Assembly: GCF_024347435.1 (NCBI RefSeq)
Contig: NZ_AP025480.1
Location: 2,170,001 to 2,234,000, forward strand
DNA length: 64,000 bases
Reading direction: 5' to 3'
Source of the DNA: Vibrio cyclitrophicus
Lineage (GTDB): Bacteria > Pseudomonadota > Gammaproteobacteria > Enterobacterales > Vibrionaceae
Numbering within the stretch: position 1 is the first letter of the stretch; the number at the start of each line of letters is the position of its first letter. Shown here piece after piece: positions 11,001 through 22,315 of the stretch. The notes below the pieces were generated by a model. That model was not told where the DNA came from. It searched no databases and worked only from the letters and a program-made list of their open reading frames with translations. A program made the translations under genes and the position numbers.

Positions 11001-12125
11001 ATGATCATTGGCGTACCGAAGGAAATCAAGAACCACGAATACCGCGTTGGTATGACCCCAGCTAGCGTGAGAGAGCTAATCTCACACAGCCACCAAGTTT
11101 TTGTAGAAACCAATGCCGGTAATGGTATCGGTTTTTCAGACGATGATTACATCGCTGTAGGCGCATCCATTCTTCCTACTGCTGCTGACGTTTTCGCGAA
11201 AGCAGAGATGATTGTAAAGGTTAAAGAACCCCAAGCTGTCGAGCGAGCTATGCTTCGCGAAGGGCAAATATTATTTACTTATTTACACCTTGCACCAGAT
11301 TTTCCACAAACTGAAGAGCTTATCAAGAGCAAAGCTGTCTGTGTAGCCTACGAGACTGTAACAGATAATATGGGTCGCTTGCCACTATTAGCACCAATGT
11401 CTGAAGTCGCTGGTCGCATGTCTATTCAAGCTGGTGCACAAACGTTAGAGAAGTCTAACGGTGGTTGTGGTCTTCTTCTTGGCGGCGTTCCTGGTGTAGA
11501 ACCAGCAAAAGTTGTTGTTGTTGGCGGTGGTGTTGTAGGTGCTAACGCTGCACGTATGGCTGTTGGCCTTCGCGCTGATGTAACCATTCTTGACCGCAAC
11601 GTGGATACGCTTCGTCGCCTAGATGAAGAATTCCAAGGTCGTGCAAAAGTGGTTTATTCTACAGAAGACGCTATTGAGAAGCATGTTCTAGCAGCAGACC
11701 TAGTGATTGGTGCAGTACTAATTCCTGGTGCAGCAGCACCTAAATTGGTAACTAAAGACCACATCGCAAAAATGAAACCTGGCTCTGCAGTTGTTGACGT
11801 TGCGATCGACCAAGGCGGTTGTTTCGAAACTTCACACGCGACGACTCACGCTGACCCGACTTACATTGTTGATGACGTAGTTCACTACTGTGTTGCTAAC
11901 ATGCCAGGTGCAGTTGCTCGTACTTCTACTTACGCGCTAAACAATGCAACACTTCCTTACATTGTTAAGTTAGCGAACAAAGGCTACCGCGAAGCACTTC
12001 TATCTGATGAAGGCTTCCTAGAAGGTCTAAACGTAATCCACGGTAAAGTAACTTGTAAAGAAGTTGCAGAAAGCTTTGACCTAGAGTACGTAGACCCAGC
12101 TGAAGCAATCGCAATGTTTAACTAA
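11001..12125 (+). CDS. ald: alanine dehydrogenase
   Basis: NAD-dependent enzyme that interconverts L-alanine and pyruvate plus ammonium. The N-terminus [18 protein letters not shown] and the nucleotide-binding segment [17 protein letters not shown] (about residues 170-186) are typical, and 374 residues is the usual length. A clear GAGGAG ribosome site precedes the ATG. It is monocistronic, divergent from lrp, and followed by a strong terminator, which fits amino-acid catabolism under Lrp control. Confidence 0.97.
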   Translation: MIIGVPKEIKNHEYRVGMTPASVRELISHSHQVFVETNAGNGIGFSDDDYIAVGASILPTAADVFAKAEMIVKVKEPQAVERAMLREGQILFTYLHLAPDFPQTEELIKSKAVCVAYETVTDNMGRLPLLAPMSEVAGRMSIQAGAQTLEKSNGGCGLLLGGVPGVEPAKVVVVGGGVVGANAARMAVGLRADVTILDRNVDTLRRLDEEFQGRAKVVYSTEDAIEKHVLAADLVIGAVLIPGAAAPKLVTKDHIAKMKPGSAVVDVAIDQGGCFETSHATTHADPTYIVDDVVHYCVANMPGAVARTSTYALNNATLPYIVKLANKGYREALLSDEGFLEGLNVIHGKVTCKEVAESFDLEYVDPAEAIAMFN

Positions 12126-12137
12126 TGATGTAATGGC

Positions 12138-12177
12138 TAACTGAACGCAATAATCTTCTCGTTGAAGCGTTCAGTTA
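12138..12177. repeat. inverted repeat after ald
   Basis: TAACTGAACGC and GCGTTCAGTTA form a perfect 11-bp inverted repeat around an 18-base loop. It has no T tract and lies just before the true terminator. Confidence 0.5.
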
Positions 12178-12195
12178 ACTCATACACATTAAACA

Positions 12196-12230
12196 AAAAG
12201 CCAGTACGACATGATGTCGCACTGGCTTTT
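12196..12230 (+). terminator. intrinsic terminator of ald
   Basis: AAAAGCCAGT and ACTGGCTTTT enclose a second pairing CGACAT/ATGTCG, followed by TTTTTTA on the plus strand. Confidence 0.9.
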
Positions 12231-12296
12231 TTATTTATGATTTTATTTGCATTAATGAATTACAATCGTAAAAACACGTAACAGTACCACACACAG

Positions 12297-13499
12297 TTAG
12301 CGATCGAACTTAACTCCATGAATCAATAGGTTTCTTGGTGTAATACTGCGTTCACAAAACTCTTCAATCGAAGCTTCATAGCCTTGTTCTTGTAGATAGA
12401 TGGCTCGATCTAAGGCCAACCATATCTCTAATGGTCGTCTGAAAACTTGTTGAACTAAACTCAGCTTTTCCATTTCCCAAAAAAGCGCTTCACCTTGCTC
12501 TAAATATAAACCAAAGTTGATACCTGCACCGAGTGACATGCCTTTCACTTCAGACGCCCAACCACAAAATGACTCAAAGCCTTCAGATAACTCTGATTTT
12601 TTGATACTTGGTATGGGGATGTATTCGTCGATACCGAGTTCAGCTTTAAGCAATTGGCAAAAACCTAGTCGATAGCTCATCTCCAGCTGACGATGCCTCT
12701 TTACTCTCTCACCACCCGTCACCGCTTCTTGAAGTGGGATTCTTAAATCGCTCTTGCTTAAGGTCAAAGCAGAGCTTCTCGCAACACAAGACATCGCTTG
12801 ATAAACATCTTCTCTAATCAGATGGTAACAGCAAGGTGAAATAGTCACGGCTGGCAATCCATGAAAAACAGATTTCTTGACTAACTCAACGTGGAGATCA
12901 CCACACGCGTGAAGTGCAACAGCATGTTGGTCTATATTAAACACTTCTTCTGCGTCTTCTGTAAATGCATCCCCCTGAACAAAGGTCATATCTAGTTGCT
13001 GAGCGTCAGCAATAGCTTGCCCGCTCTCACACAAAGATTGTTGCCATTCAAAACTGGTGACTTTTTGTTTCGATTGTTGAGACAAGATTCGCCCAAGAAA
13101 ACCTTTACCAGAACACCATTCCAACCACTCTTTCCCATAATGGTTCTCAAGCACAGCTTCTCCCATCGAAACAATTTGTTGCAACTTTCTTCCAGGAATA
13201 CCATCTCCAGTACCGCGAGCAAGCTTTAACCCGGCAAGTGTCGCTCTATCAAACTGGATATTTTGGTTAACGGAATATAATTGAGGGAGGAAAAGAGTCA
13301 ATTCATCGGCCACTAGCTGAGGCTGCTCTTTCAACGTTTGAATGCGCTGAATACTCAAGCCTTCTAACCAATCAACAAGAGGACGATTCACATTGCGCCA
13401 TGGTGTTTGCTGAGTTCGACATAGATGGAAGGGATCTGAACGCCAATAAATTTGGTGCTCTAACAAAAATGAGTCGAGTATTTTAAATCGTGAATGCAT
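12297..13499 (-). CDS. SAM-dependent methyltransferase domain protein
   Basis: A 400-residue protein with a class-I methyltransferase core in its middle: the glycine-rich SAM motif WCSGKGFLGRIL (about residues 128-139), then AVALHACGDL and VTISPCCYHL. This pattern belongs to the methyltransferase group that includes the GSTCD-type domain. The substrate is unknown; no tRNA- or rRNA-specific motif is evident. It stands alone between ald and cysB. Directly before the ATG there is a hairpin that includes the G-rich ribosome site. Confidence 0.8.
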   Translation of the reverse strand: MHSRFKILDSFLLEHQIYWRSDPFHLCRTQQTPWRNVNRPLVDWLEGLSIQRIQTLKEQPQLVADELTLFLPQLYSVNQNIQFDRATLAGLKLARGTGDGIPGRKLQQIVSMGEAVLENHYGKEWLEWCSGKGFLGRILSQQSKQKVTSFEWQQSLCESGQAIADAQQLDMTFVQGDAFTEDAEEVFNIDQHAVALHACGDLHVELVKKSVFHGLPAVTISPCCYHLIREDVYQAMSCVARSSALTLSKSDLRIPLQEAVTGGERVKRHRQLEMSYRLGFCQLLKAELGIDEYIPIPSIKKSELSEGFESFCGWASEVKGMSLGAGINFGLYLEQGEALFWEMEKLSLVQQVFRRPLEIWLALDRAIYLQEQGYEASIEEFCERSITPRNLLIHGVKFDR

Positions 13500-13503
13500 G
13501 CTT

Positions 13504-13531
13504 CCCCCTATGATGGGTGGATTGTAGGGGG
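13504..13531 (-). promoter_or_regulatory. Hairpin covering the ribosome-binding site of the methyltransferase gene
   Basis: In the minus-strand message CCCCCTA pairs with TAGGGGG around a 14-base loop, and the GGGGG arm lies four bases before the ATG at 13499, where the Shine-Dalgarno sequence should be. Pairing would block initiation. Function is inferred from position only. Confidence 0.5.
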
Positions 13532-13639
13532 TAGAGGCCGAAATAGAAAGGCACTATATGAGATGCGGCGCAAAGAGAGGCAGTGTAAAGAAAAGTTATC
13601 GAGATGCGAACGTTTGGGGATGACACATAATTAAAACAA

Positions 13640-13665
13640 AAATCGGCCTGATAACAGACCGATTT
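13640..13665 (-). terminator. intrinsic terminator of cysB
   Basis: AAATCGG and CCGATTT pair around a short loop containing further CTG/CAG pairing, with a T-rich run on the minus strand, 48 bases after the cysB stop. Confidence 0.8.
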
Positions 13666-13713
13666 AAAATTTAGAAATGCTTCCGAGCTTCTAGTCTTGT
13701 AATGTTCTAATCA

Positions 13714-15010
<1,297 letters not shown>

Positions 15011-15775
15011 ATGAATATTGGTTTAATAATCACCTTAGTAGCCGTTCTTTTGGTGTTGGTTTTAGGCTACAACATCATGCTTCAATACAAAGTTAAGGTA
15101 GAGACAGCGAAGAAACAGGAAGCTTCTCGTTATCTAACCATTATTGATGGAACAGAAGAATTGATTGGCAACGCTCATCACATGCCTTTTAGCCAAGATC
15201 TTCTTGTATGCTTAAACAATCGAATTCTTGATGCATTAGAAAACATGTATCAACTCGACCCTAAAAATAAGCAACTGGCTCAACGAATCGAAAGCGTAAA
15301 ACAACAAATCACTCAGCTTAAGGAAAACTACCAAGGTGGCGAAAGCACAGCTTTCCGAGTACCAAGTAGTGATAAGCAAGCGATAATGATGCTGAAGCTT
15401 GTTAAACGCCTACGTGATACAGTGCGCAACGAACACAACAAAGGCCGTTTTGAAACGCAAGCTTATGTCGTAGAAAACGCTCGCTTAGAAACCATTCAGA
15501 TCCGCATCAATATCGAGAACGTTATCAAGCGTGCAAATGACTCAATATCTCGCGGACAGCCGGGTACGGCCATTCAGTTACTGCGAAAAGGCATTGATGC
15601 ACTAGCAACGAAAAACGATTCATACTCGAATCAAGCAAAAGAAAAGCTTCAACAGATGCTTAACGATCTTGACCAGAAACGCCAAGACAAAAACGCACAA
15701 GATTTACAACAAATGGAATCTAAAGAGCGTGACGACGATATGGATGCTCTATTTGGTCAGAAGAAGAAATGGTAA
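15011..15775 (+). CDS. conserved membrane-anchored coiled-coil protein of unknown function
   Basis: 254 residues. Residues 3-23 (GLIITLVAVLLVLVLGYNIM) form one N-terminal transmembrane anchor; the rest is charged, rich in Glu, Lys and Gln, and predicted mostly helical, with coiled-coil-like stretches at about 80-110 and 185-240. Homologs in Vibrio are sometimes labelled DNA repair ATPase, but I see no Walker A motif or any other ATPase motif. It is divergent from cysB and closed by a terminator. A cytoplasmic-facing scaffold is one possibility; the function is unknown. Confidence 0.8.
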   Translation: MNIGLIITLVAVLLVLVLGYNIMLQYKVKVETAKKQEASRYLTIIDGTEELIGNAHHMPFSQDLLVCLNNRILDALENMYQLDPKNKQLAQRIESVKQQITQLKENYQGGESTAFRVPSSDKQAIMMLKLVKRLRDTVRNEHNKGRFETQAYVVENARLETIQIRINIENVIKRANDSISRGQPGTAIQLLRKGIDALATKNDSYSNQAKEKLQQMLNDLDQKRQDKNAQDLQQMESKERDDDMDALFGQKKKW

Positions 15776-15793
15776 TCGTCTAACCCAAACAAG

Positions 15794-15830
15794 AAAAGGC
15801 CGCCATATTTACTTAAATAGGCGGTCTTTT
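15794..15830 (+). terminator. intrinsic terminator of the 15011-15775 gene
   Basis: AAAAGGCCGCC and GGCGGTCTTTT pair with one G-T pair around a 15-base loop and are followed by T residues. Confidence 0.85.
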
Positions 15831-15916
15831 TGTACCAAATGAATTTCCTTTCTCTGTATAGGGAGTTCTAGTGAGCTGTGATAAAATCCCGCATTATCAA
15901 CAAACTTGCCCCTACC

Positions 15917-16672
15917 ATGTATCAAGAACTATTAGCTCCAATTAACTCCTTTCTTAAAGCTGAAACGCCAGATTCATGGATCGATGAAGCCAAAAAGCCA
16001 GAAAATCTGCACATCATTCTACGCGATCACATGCTTTGTGAGCTTAAAGCGGCTCAAAGCGCTCTGTTCCTTATCCGCAAGTACGCGGTTGATAAAGAGA
16101 GTGCCAAGCAACTGAATGAATGGATCTTGCCATACGAGCAGTTTGCTTACCGCCGTATTGGAGACCTAGAGTCACTTCGTGGTAAGAGCAACGTATCCAA
16201 ACAAATCACAGCGAAAGAAGGGTGTAACTACGGTGCTGACCTGATCGACAAAATGGTGCTGTTGATTAAAGAAGAACTGCATCACTTCTATCAAGTGATG
16301 GAATTGATGGAAAAGAAAGGCGTTACTTATCAACCGATTGAAGCAGGTCGTTATGCGAAAGGTTTGATCAAGCAAGTTAAAACTTACGAGCCAGATGCTC
16401 TGGTTGATAAACTGATCATCGGTGCGTTTATTGAGGCTCGTTCATGTGAACGCTTCGCTAAGTTAGCTCCTTTCTTAGAAGAAGACATGGAAAAATTTTA
16501 TGTGTCTCTACTTCGTTCAGAAGCTCGCCACTACCAAGACTACCTTGAGCTAGCAGAACAGATCGCAGGGAAAGATATTTCAGAGCGTATTGCCCACTTC
16601 GCTCAAGTGGAAGCTGACCTTATTACTTCAGAAGACAGTGATTTCAAATTCCATAGTGGCACTCCGGTTTAA
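15917..16672 (+). CDS. miaE: tRNA-(ms2io6A)-hydroxylase
   Basis: Diiron monooxygenase that hydroxylates the isopentenyl group of ms2i6A at position 37 of some tRNAs. The ferritin-like iron ligands appear as ELKAAQ, EELHHFYQV, EARSCERF and SEARHYQDY. I prefer the ATG at 15917 (MYQELLAPI, aligned with the family N-terminus, 251 residues). An in-frame GTG at 15878 has a better GGGAG upstream, but it overlaps TGTGATAAAAT, which resembles an extended -10 element. It shares a bidirectional terminator with pyrF. Confidence 0.93.
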   Translation: MYQELLAPINSFLKAETPDSWIDEAKKPENLHIILRDHMLCELKAAQSALFLIRKYAVDKESAKQLNEWILPYEQFAYRRIGDLESLRGKSNVSKQITAKEGCNYGADLIDKMVLLIKEELHHFYQVMELMEKKGVTYQPIEAGRYAKGLIKQVKTYEPDALVDKLIIGAFIEARSCERFAKLAPFLEEDMEKFYVSLLRSEARHYQDYLELAEQIAGKDISERIAHFAQVEADLITSEDSDFKFHSGTPV

Positions 16673-16719
16673 AAGTAAGCCAATCTAGCCCAAACAAATT
16701 CTGTTTCTCAAAAACAAAC

Positions 16720-16748
16720 AAGAAGGCCAGCAATTTGCTGGCCTTCTT
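16720..16748. terminator. bidirectional terminator between miaE and pyrF
   Basis: AAGAAGGCCAGCAA and TTGCTGGCCTTCTT form a 14-bp stem with almost no loop, lying between the convergent ends of miaE and pyrF. Confidence 0.85.
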
Positions 16749-16776
16749 TATTCGTATCGCTAACTATAAGAGAAAC

Positions 16777-17472
16777 TTAAGCTAGAGTACCGTTAATCTC
16801 AGCAAGAACCGCTGCAGGGTCTGGAGCTTGAGTAATTGGACGACCGATAACAAGATAGTCAGACCCTGACTCAATCGCTTTAGAAGGCGTCATAATACGC
16901 TTCTGGTCACCAACATCAGCGCCTACAGGACGAATACCTGGAGTCACTAACTTGAACTCCTGACCAAGAGTGCCTTTCAACAAAGAAGCCTCTTGTGCAG
17001 AACATACAACACCGTCTAAACCTGAGTTTTTCGTCAGAGAAGCCAAACGCATAACTTGTTGTTGTGGTTCAAGATCCAAACCAATACCCGCCAAATCAGA
17101 TTGCTCCATGCTGGTTAGTACCGTCACCCCGATTAGCAATGGACGTTCTTTACCATATGGTTCTAAGATCTCACGCGAAGCGGTCATCATACGTTCGCCG
17201 CCACTGGCGTGTACATTAACCATCCATACGCCTAATTCAGCGGCGGCACGAACGGCTTTTGAGCATGTGTTCGGGATATCGTGGAACTTTAGGTCTAAGA
17301 AGACTGAAAAACCACGTTTATGCAATTCACGAACAAATTCAGGGCCAAACAAGGTAAACATCTCTTTGCCGACTTTTAAGCGGCAAGATGCTGGGTCAAT
17401 ACGATCAACAAAGGCTAACGCATCCGCTTGGTTGTCATAATCCAAGGCTACAATGATTTTTTGGTCGTTCAT
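16777..17472 (-). CDS. pyrF: orotidine 5'-phosphate decarboxylase
   Basis: Last step of UMP synthesis. The catalytic Lys-Asp array is visible in [12 protein letters not shown], and the phosphate-binding ends in TPGIRP and YLVIGRPIT. 231 residues matches E. coli PyrF. It follows lapB on the same strand as in E. coli (lapA-lapB-pyrF), but a hairpin terminator after lapB suggests partly separate transcription. Confidence 0.97.
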   Translation of the reverse strand: MNDQKIIVALDYDNQADALAFVDRIDPASCRLKVGKEMFTLFGPEFVRELHKRGFSVFLDLKFHDIPNTCSKAVRAAAELGVWMVNVHASGGERMMTASREILEPYGKERPLLIGVTVLTSMEQSDLAGIGLDLEPQQQVMRLASLTKNSGLDGVVCSAQEASLLKGTLGQEFKLVTPGIRPVGADVGDQKRIMTPSKAIESGSDYLVIGRPITQAPDPAAVLAEINGTLA

Positions 17473-17551
17473 TTCATCTCCTAACGCAGTTAACTTTCTA
17501 CAAAATATTTACTCACCTACACATAGCGGGTGATAAATAACAGTCATAAAA

Positions 17552-17571
17552 ATGCAGCCCGAAAGCTGCAA
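17552..17571 (-). terminator. intrinsic terminator after lapB
   Basis: TGCAGC and GCTGCA pair around CCGAAA; on the minus strand TTTTTATG follows. It lies 32 bases after the lapB stop. Confidence 0.7.
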
Positions 17572-17602
17572 TTAAAAATTTGGTCTTAAAATGACCACAA
17601 AT

Positions 17603-18781
17603 CTATTCACCATCAAGCCCACGAATAGGCTTGATCGTCCCCCACCCTTTACATGAAGGACAGTGCCAATACATTGAGTGTGTTGAGAAACCACATTGGC
17701 GGCAACGGTAATGAGGCTTAACTTTAAGCTGCTCACCAACCATTGATTGAAGCGTGGTTAAGCTATCTTTCGCTCGACCTTCTTCTGCTTCTGCTAGGTG
17801 ATAATCAATTAATCGATAGAAGCCTTTCATGGTTGGGTTTTTAACAAGCTGCTTGGTGAGTAGCTCTTGAGCAGAGCCAACATCTTCATGGTGAGCAACT
17901 AATTGAGCAAGCATCAATTCCGCAGATACGCCGGCTTTCTTTTGGATACACGCTTTAAGGAATTCGACCAGTTGAGCTTCTTGTCCAAGCTTGTGGTAAC
18001 ACTCAGCAAGGGTTGGCAACACCTCACTAATGAAATCGATATCTTGCTCGAGTACCGATTCCAGACAGTCTATTGTCTTTTGGTAGTCTTCGTTAGCTAA
18101 ATGGAATTTGCCTAAAGCAATACTAGCACGGACACATTTGGGGTCTTCGGAAAGTGCCTTTTTAAAATGCTGAAGCGCTTTAGAGCGATTGCCATCAGCT
18201 TGTTCTTGCATCGCAAGTTCACACCAGAAGTGCGCAACAGTCGCACGCATCTTCATCTTTTTCTTACCGAGCTTAACTAGAATATTTCCATAATGGATAG
18301 CCTTGTTCCACTCGCGAGTTTGTTGGTAGATAGCAACCAATTGCTGTAAAGCACCCTCTTTATGATCGGGTTCTTCTACAAGTTGTTCAAAGATTTTTTC
18401 GGCGCGATCAAGAAAGCCAGAGACCATATAGTCTTTAGCTAACTGTTGTAAGGCGAGGTTTTTCTGATCGAGAGTAAGCCCCGAACGTGAGATAAGATTT
18501 TGGTGGATACGAATAGCGCGGTCAACTTCACCTCTTGAACGGAACAGATTACCCAAGGCCAAATGAGTATCAATGGTCTCATTATCTACCTGAAGTAGTT
18601 CAATAAAGTGGTCAACGGCTTTATCAGATTGATCCGACAGTAATAGGTTCAAACCCGTCACATATTGACGGGATATCTGGTGTGATTGTTTCTGTTTTTC
18701 TTGCTGAGCATTACGATTACCCATATACCAACCGTAAGCGGCAGCAATAGGTAAAAGTAAGAACAGTAACTCTAACATCAA
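17603..18781 (-). CDS. lapB: lipopolysaccharide assembly protein B
   Basis: LapB (YciM) is an inner-membrane-anchored TPR protein that guides FtsH to LpxC and so balances LPS synthesis. The first ~18 residues form the membrane anchor (MLELLFLLLPIAAAYGWYMG). Repeated 34-residue TPR units fill about residues 35-330. The C-terminus holds a rubredoxin-like zinc ribbon, CRQC and CPSC. At 392 residues it is close to E. coli LapB (389). It starts nine bases after lapA and forms an operon with it. Confidence 0.96.
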   Translation of the reverse strand: MMLELLFLLLPIAAAYGWYMGNRNAQQEKQKQSHQISRQYVTGLNLLLSDQSDKAVDHFIELLQVDNETIDTHLALGNLFRSRGEVDRAIRIHQNLISRSGLTLDQKNLALQQLAKDYMVSGFLDRAEKIFEQLVEEPDHKEGALQQLVAIYQQTREWNKAIHYGNILVKLGKKKMKMRATVAHFWCELAMQEQADGNRSKALQHFKKALSEDPKCVRASIALGKFHLANEDYQKTIDCLESVLEQDIDFISEVLPTLAECYHKLGQEAQLVEFLKACIQKKAGVSAELMLAQLVAHHEDVGSAQELLTKQLVKNPTMKGFYRLIDYHLAEAEEGRAKDSLTTLQSMVGEQLKVKPHYRCRQCGFSTHSMYWHCPSCKGWGTIKPIRGLDGE

Positions 18782-18790
18782 ATAAGACCT

Positions 18791-19063
18791 TTAAGCTTTG
18801 GTATCAGCAGCTACCTGCTTTGATTGCTTATTGAGTTGTTTCTTCAAACGATGAATTTTCAGTTGAGATCGCATATGCATATTGCCGAAGACTAACCAAG
18901 CAAGACCAAAACCTGAAACGAAGACCACACCTAGTAAGCTTGATAGGTGGAAGTCACCTTGCGCTAGCAGATAGTTAAAGTTCACCGTCGTTTGGTTTTG
19001 AGAGCCTAAAGCCAGTGCAATTAGGAAAAGTGCGATAACGGCGACTATTTTTATAATTTTCAT
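18791..19063 (-). CDS. lapA: lipopolysaccharide assembly protein A domain protein
   Basis: A 90-residue protein with two transmembrane segments (about residues 4-20 and 40-62) and a basic cytoplasmic tail rich in Lys and Gln, as in LapA (YciS). It is translated just ahead of lapB with nine bases between them. The pair works with FtsH in LPS homeostasis in E. coli. Confidence 0.92.
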   Translation of the reverse strand: MKIIKIVAVIALFLIALALGSQNQTTVNFNYLLAQGDFHLSSLLGVVFVSGFGLAWLVFGNMHMRSQLKIHRLKKQLNKQSKQVAADTKA

Positions 19064-19141
19064 AGTTCATCACTCATTGGTTAGTTAGCTGTACGATTAT
19101 GCAGGAAAATTACTAATCAGACCACCATATTATGGTCATAA

Positions 19142-19173
19142 AAAAGCGGCATACATTATAGTATGCCGCTTTT
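19142..19173 (-). terminator. intrinsic terminator of ihfB
   Basis: AAAAGCGGCATAC and GTATGCCGCTTTT form a perfect 13-bp stem with a 6-base loop, 20 bases after the ihfB stop. Confidence 0.9.
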
Positions 19174-19192
19174 CTTAATTCCGATAAGTAGG

Positions 19193-19477
19193 CTACAGTC
19201 CTGAGTTTACTCGCTCACGTAGCTCTTTACCTGGTTTAAAGTGAGGAACGTATTTACCTTCCAACTCAACCTTGTCACCAGTTTTAGGATTACGTCCAAC
19301 ACGAGGTTCACGGTAATGCAGAGAAAAACTGCCAAAGCCGCGAATTTCGATTCGATCACCACTTTCTAGTGTTGAAGCCATGTGCTCTAAAATGTCTTTT
19401 ACAGCGTCTTCAATTTCTTTTGCAGAAAGATGCGTTTGCTCAGCGCATAGTCTTTCAATCAATTCAGACTTAGTCAT
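19193..19477 (-). CDS. ihfB: integration host factor subunit beta
   Basis: One half of the IHF heterodimer, which bends DNA by more than 160 degrees. The 94 residues match E. coli IhfB in length and carry the HU-family core [22 protein letters not shown] (cut here to its recognisable part [10 protein letters not shown] and the intercalating proline loop RNPKTGDKV). It lies downstream of rpsA, as in E. coli, but a terminator separates the two. Confidence 0.97.
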   Translation of the reverse strand: MTKSELIERLCAEQTHLSAKEIEDAVKDILEHMASTLESGDRIEIRGFGSFSLHYREPRVGRNPKTGDKVELEGKYVPHFKPGKELRERVNSGL

Positions 19478-19538
19478 AGTTACCCTCGTTGGTTTTCTTT
19501 TTAGAAATTATAGACCTATCGGAAAAATAAGCAAAAAA

Positions 19539-19560
19539 AAAGGAGCCTTACGGCTCCTTT
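19539..19560 (-). terminator. intrinsic terminator of rpsA
   Basis: AAAGGAGCC and GGCTCCTTT pair around TTAC; the minus strand continues with nine T residues. It lies about 40 bases after the rpsA stop. Confidence 0.92.
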
Positions 19561-19598
19561 CTTGGCTAGATAGCTATAATTCTCTTAATGAGAAGCTA

Positions 19599-21269
19599 TT
19601 ATTCGCCTTTAGCAGCTTTGAATGCGTCTGCCATTGCGTTACCGAACGCGCCTTCTTCAGACTTGTTCAGTGAAGCCATTGCTTCTTGCTCATCAGCTTC
19701 ATCTTTAGCTTTGATAGATAGGTTGATTACGCGGTTCTTACGGTCTACACCAGTGAACTTCGCTTCAACGCTGTCGCCAACGCTTAGGATTAGAGATGCA
19801 TCTTCGATACGGTCGCGAGAAACTTCAGAAGCGCGGATGTAACCTTCAACGCCTTCGATTAGCTCGATAGTAGCGCCTTTCGCGTCAACTGCAGTAACAG
19901 TACCGTTTACAAGAACACCTTTCTTGTTGTCAGCAACGTATGCGTTGAACGGGTCGTTTTCCATTTGCTTAACGCCAAGAGAAATACGCTCACGCTCTGC
20001 ATCTACTGCTAGAACAACAGCAGAGATTTCGTCGCCTTTCTTGTATTCACGTACAGCTTCTTCGCCTGCAGCGTTCCAAGAAATGTCAGATAGGTGTACT
20101 AGACCGTCGATACCGCCTTCTAGACCGATGAAGATACCAAAGTCAGTGATAGACTTGATCTTACCAGTAACTTTGTCGCCCTTAGCTTGCATCTCTGCAA
20201 ATGACTGCCATGGGTTAGCTTTACACTGTTTCAGACCTAGAGAGATACGACGACGCTCTTCGTCGATATCAAGAACCATAACCTCAACTTCGTCGCCAAC
20301 ATTAACAACTTTAGAAGGGTGGATGTTCTTGTTAGTCCAATCCATTTCAGAAACGTGTACTAGACCTTCAACGCCTTCTTCGATTTCAACGAAGCAGCCG
20401 TAGTCAGTTAGGTTTGTAACACGACCAGAAAGCTTGTGACCTTCTGGGTAACGCTTAGCGATTGCTACCCATGGATCTTCGCCTAGTTGCTTAAGACCTA
20501 GTGAAACACGAGTGCGCTCACGATCGAACTTAAGAACTTTAACTAGGATTTCGTCACCAACGTTAACGATCTCTGATGGGTGCTTAACGCGCTTCCAAGC
20601 CATATCTGTGATATGTAGAAGACCGTCAACACCGCCAAGGTCAACGAATGCACCGTAGTCAGTAAGGTTCTTAACGATACCTTTAACTTCAGTACCTTCT
20701 TGTAGAGTTTCAAGAAGTTCGTCACGCTCAACACTGTTTTCAGATTCGATAACAGCACGACGAGAAACAACAACGTTGTTACGCTTCTGGTCTAGCTTGA
20801 TTACTTTGAACTCTAGCTCTTTGTTTTCTAGGTGAGCAGTGTCACGGATAGGACGTACGTCTACTAGAGAACCTGGAAGGAAAGCACGGATACCGTTAAG
20901 TTCAACAGTGAAACCGCCTTTAACTTTACCGTTGATGATACCAACAACAGTTTCAGCTTCTTCACAAGCTTTCTCAAGTACGATCCAAGCTTCGTGGCGC
21001 TTAGCTTTCTCACGAGAAAGTTGAGTCTCACCGAAACCATCTTCAACAGCGTCTAGAGCTACGTCTACTTCAGCACCAACTTCAACTTCAAGTTCGCCAG
21101 CAGCGTTCTTGAATTGTTCAGCAGGGATAGCAGATTCAGACTTAAGACCAGCATCTACAAGAACGAAACCGTTCTCGATAGCTACTACAGTACCTTTAAC
21201 GATGCTGCCTTGTTGGAATTCAGTTTCAGATAGAAACTCTTCAAAGAGTTGAGCAAAAGATTCAGTCAT
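19599..21269 (-). CDS. rpsA: 30S ribosomal protein S1
   Basis: Ribosomal protein that captures mRNA at the 30S subunit. Its 556 residues contain six S1 OB-fold repeats, the last four with the repeated pattern [27 protein letters not shown] followed by GLVHVSEM or similar. Codon use is highly biased, as expected for an abundant protein. It lies between cmk and ihfB, the conserved enterobacterial and Vibrio order. S1 is known to repress its own leader in E. coli; here the 106 bases between cmk and rpsA would hold such a leader. Confidence 0.98.
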   Translation of the reverse strand: MTESFAQLFEEFLSETEFQQGSIVKGTVVAIENGFVLVDAGLKSESAIPAEQFKNAAGELEVEVGAEVDVALDAVEDGFGETQLSREKAKRHEAWIVLEKACEEAETVVGIINGKVKGGFTVELNGIRAFLPGSLVDVRPIRDTAHLENKELEFKVIKLDQKRNNVVVSRRAVIESENSVERDELLETLQEGTEVKGIVKNLTDYGAFVDLGGVDGLLHITDMAWKRVKHPSEIVNVGDEILVKVLKFDRERTRVSLGLKQLGEDPWVAIAKRYPEGHKLSGRVTNLTDYGCFVEIEEGVEGLVHVSEMDWTNKNIHPSKVVNVGDEVEVMVLDIDEERRRISLGLKQCKANPWQSFAEMQAKGDKVTGKIKSITDFGIFIGLEGGIDGLVHLSDISWNAAGEEAVREYKKGDEISAVVLAVDAERERISLGVKQMENDPFNAYVADNKKGVLVNGTVTAVDAKGATIELIEGVEGYIRASEVSRDRIEDASLILSVGDSVEAKFTGVDRKNRVINLSIKAKDEADEQEAMASLNKSEEGAFGNAMADAFKAAKGE

Positions 21270-21375
21270 TATTTAATCTTCAATAATTAAACGTCCATGG
21301 GTATCCTACCGCATGGGGTTGATAAATTCGCCGGTCATCATCCTTGCGACCAACGTTCGTACTAGCTCGGCGAAA

Positions 21376-22056
21376 TTACCCAGCCAGTTTCGATTCAATA
21401 TAGTGTAGTGCTTTTTCTACTACCTGCTCAATATTCATTGAGGTGGAATCAAGCACTAGAGCATCCTCTGCAGGGCGAAGTGGCGCCACTGGGCGATTAC
21501 GATCTCTATCGTCTCGCTCTTGGATCTCGCTCAAAAGGTCGTCAAATTTAACATCTAACCCCTTCTGTTGCAACTGTTTAAGGCGGCGACTCGCACGCTC
21601 TTCAGCACTTGCATCTAAAAATATTTTGGCTTCAGCTTCAGGAAACACAACAGTTCCCATATCACGGCCATCAGCAACTAAACCTGGAGCAGCATTGAAT
21701 GCGCGTTGACGACGAAGCAGTGCTTCACGAACGCGAGGTAAGGCAGCCACTTTTGAAGCCGCCATACCAGTCTCTTCCTTACGAAGCTCACCAGACACAT
21801 CTTCACCTTCAAGGATAACCTTAACCAAATCGCCTTCAGCAATAAACTGAACATCTAGATGGGTCGCAAGCGGCACCAAAACATCTTCTGATTCAGTACC
21901 CACACCATGGTGAATTGCTGCTAAAGCCAATACGCGATAGATAGCACCTGAGTCTAGAAGATGAAAGCCTAGCTTATCTGCTAGTAACATACACAGGGTA
22001 CCTTTACCTGCACCACTTGGTCCATCAACCGTAATCACTGGGCTTTGAGAAGGCAT
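21376..22056 (-). CDS. cmk: cytidylate kinase
   Basis: Phosphorylates CMP and dCMP. The P-loop GPSGAGKGT lies at about residues 12-20, [13 protein letters not shown] gives the substrate-binding region, and [13 protein letters not shown] the lid. 226 residues is typical. It lies directly upstream of rpsA. Confidence 0.97.
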   Translation of the reverse strand: MPSQSPVITVDGPSGAGKGTLCMLLADKLGFHLLDSGAIYRVLALAAIHHGVGTESEDVLVPLATHLDVQFIAEGDLVKVILEGEDVSGELRKEETGMAASKVAALPRVREALLRRQRAFNAAPGLVADGRDMGTVVFPEAEAKIFLDASAEERASRRLKQLQQKGLDVKFDDLLSEIQERDDRDRNRPVAPLRPAEDALVLDSTSMNIEQVVEKALHYIESKLAG

Positions 22057-22264
22057 CTTTTACTCCACGTTTTGTCGTAAGTTTTATTATGTACTAGCAA
22101 TTAGCCACTACTTTGTAGGCGGCATATTATAGAGAAAAATTGAAAGTCGAGCGAGGTAAATCTCAGATAATTCAAACTTGATGATGCATCAACGAATGCA
22201 ACCGACTCAATATCAATCACCTTAGGTCAATAAGACTCGCACCGGCTTTGTCTTGATATAAAAA

Positions 22265-22287
22265 AGCCCCGTCATTGACGAGGCTTA
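22265..22287 (-). terminator. intrinsic terminator of kdsB
   Basis: AAGCC-C-CGTCA pairs with TGACG-A-GGCTT; six T residues follow on the minus strand, 28 bases after the kdsB stop. Confidence 0.85.
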
Positions 22288-22315
22288 GAGATCTTGTATG
22301 GAGACTCAAAGAAGC

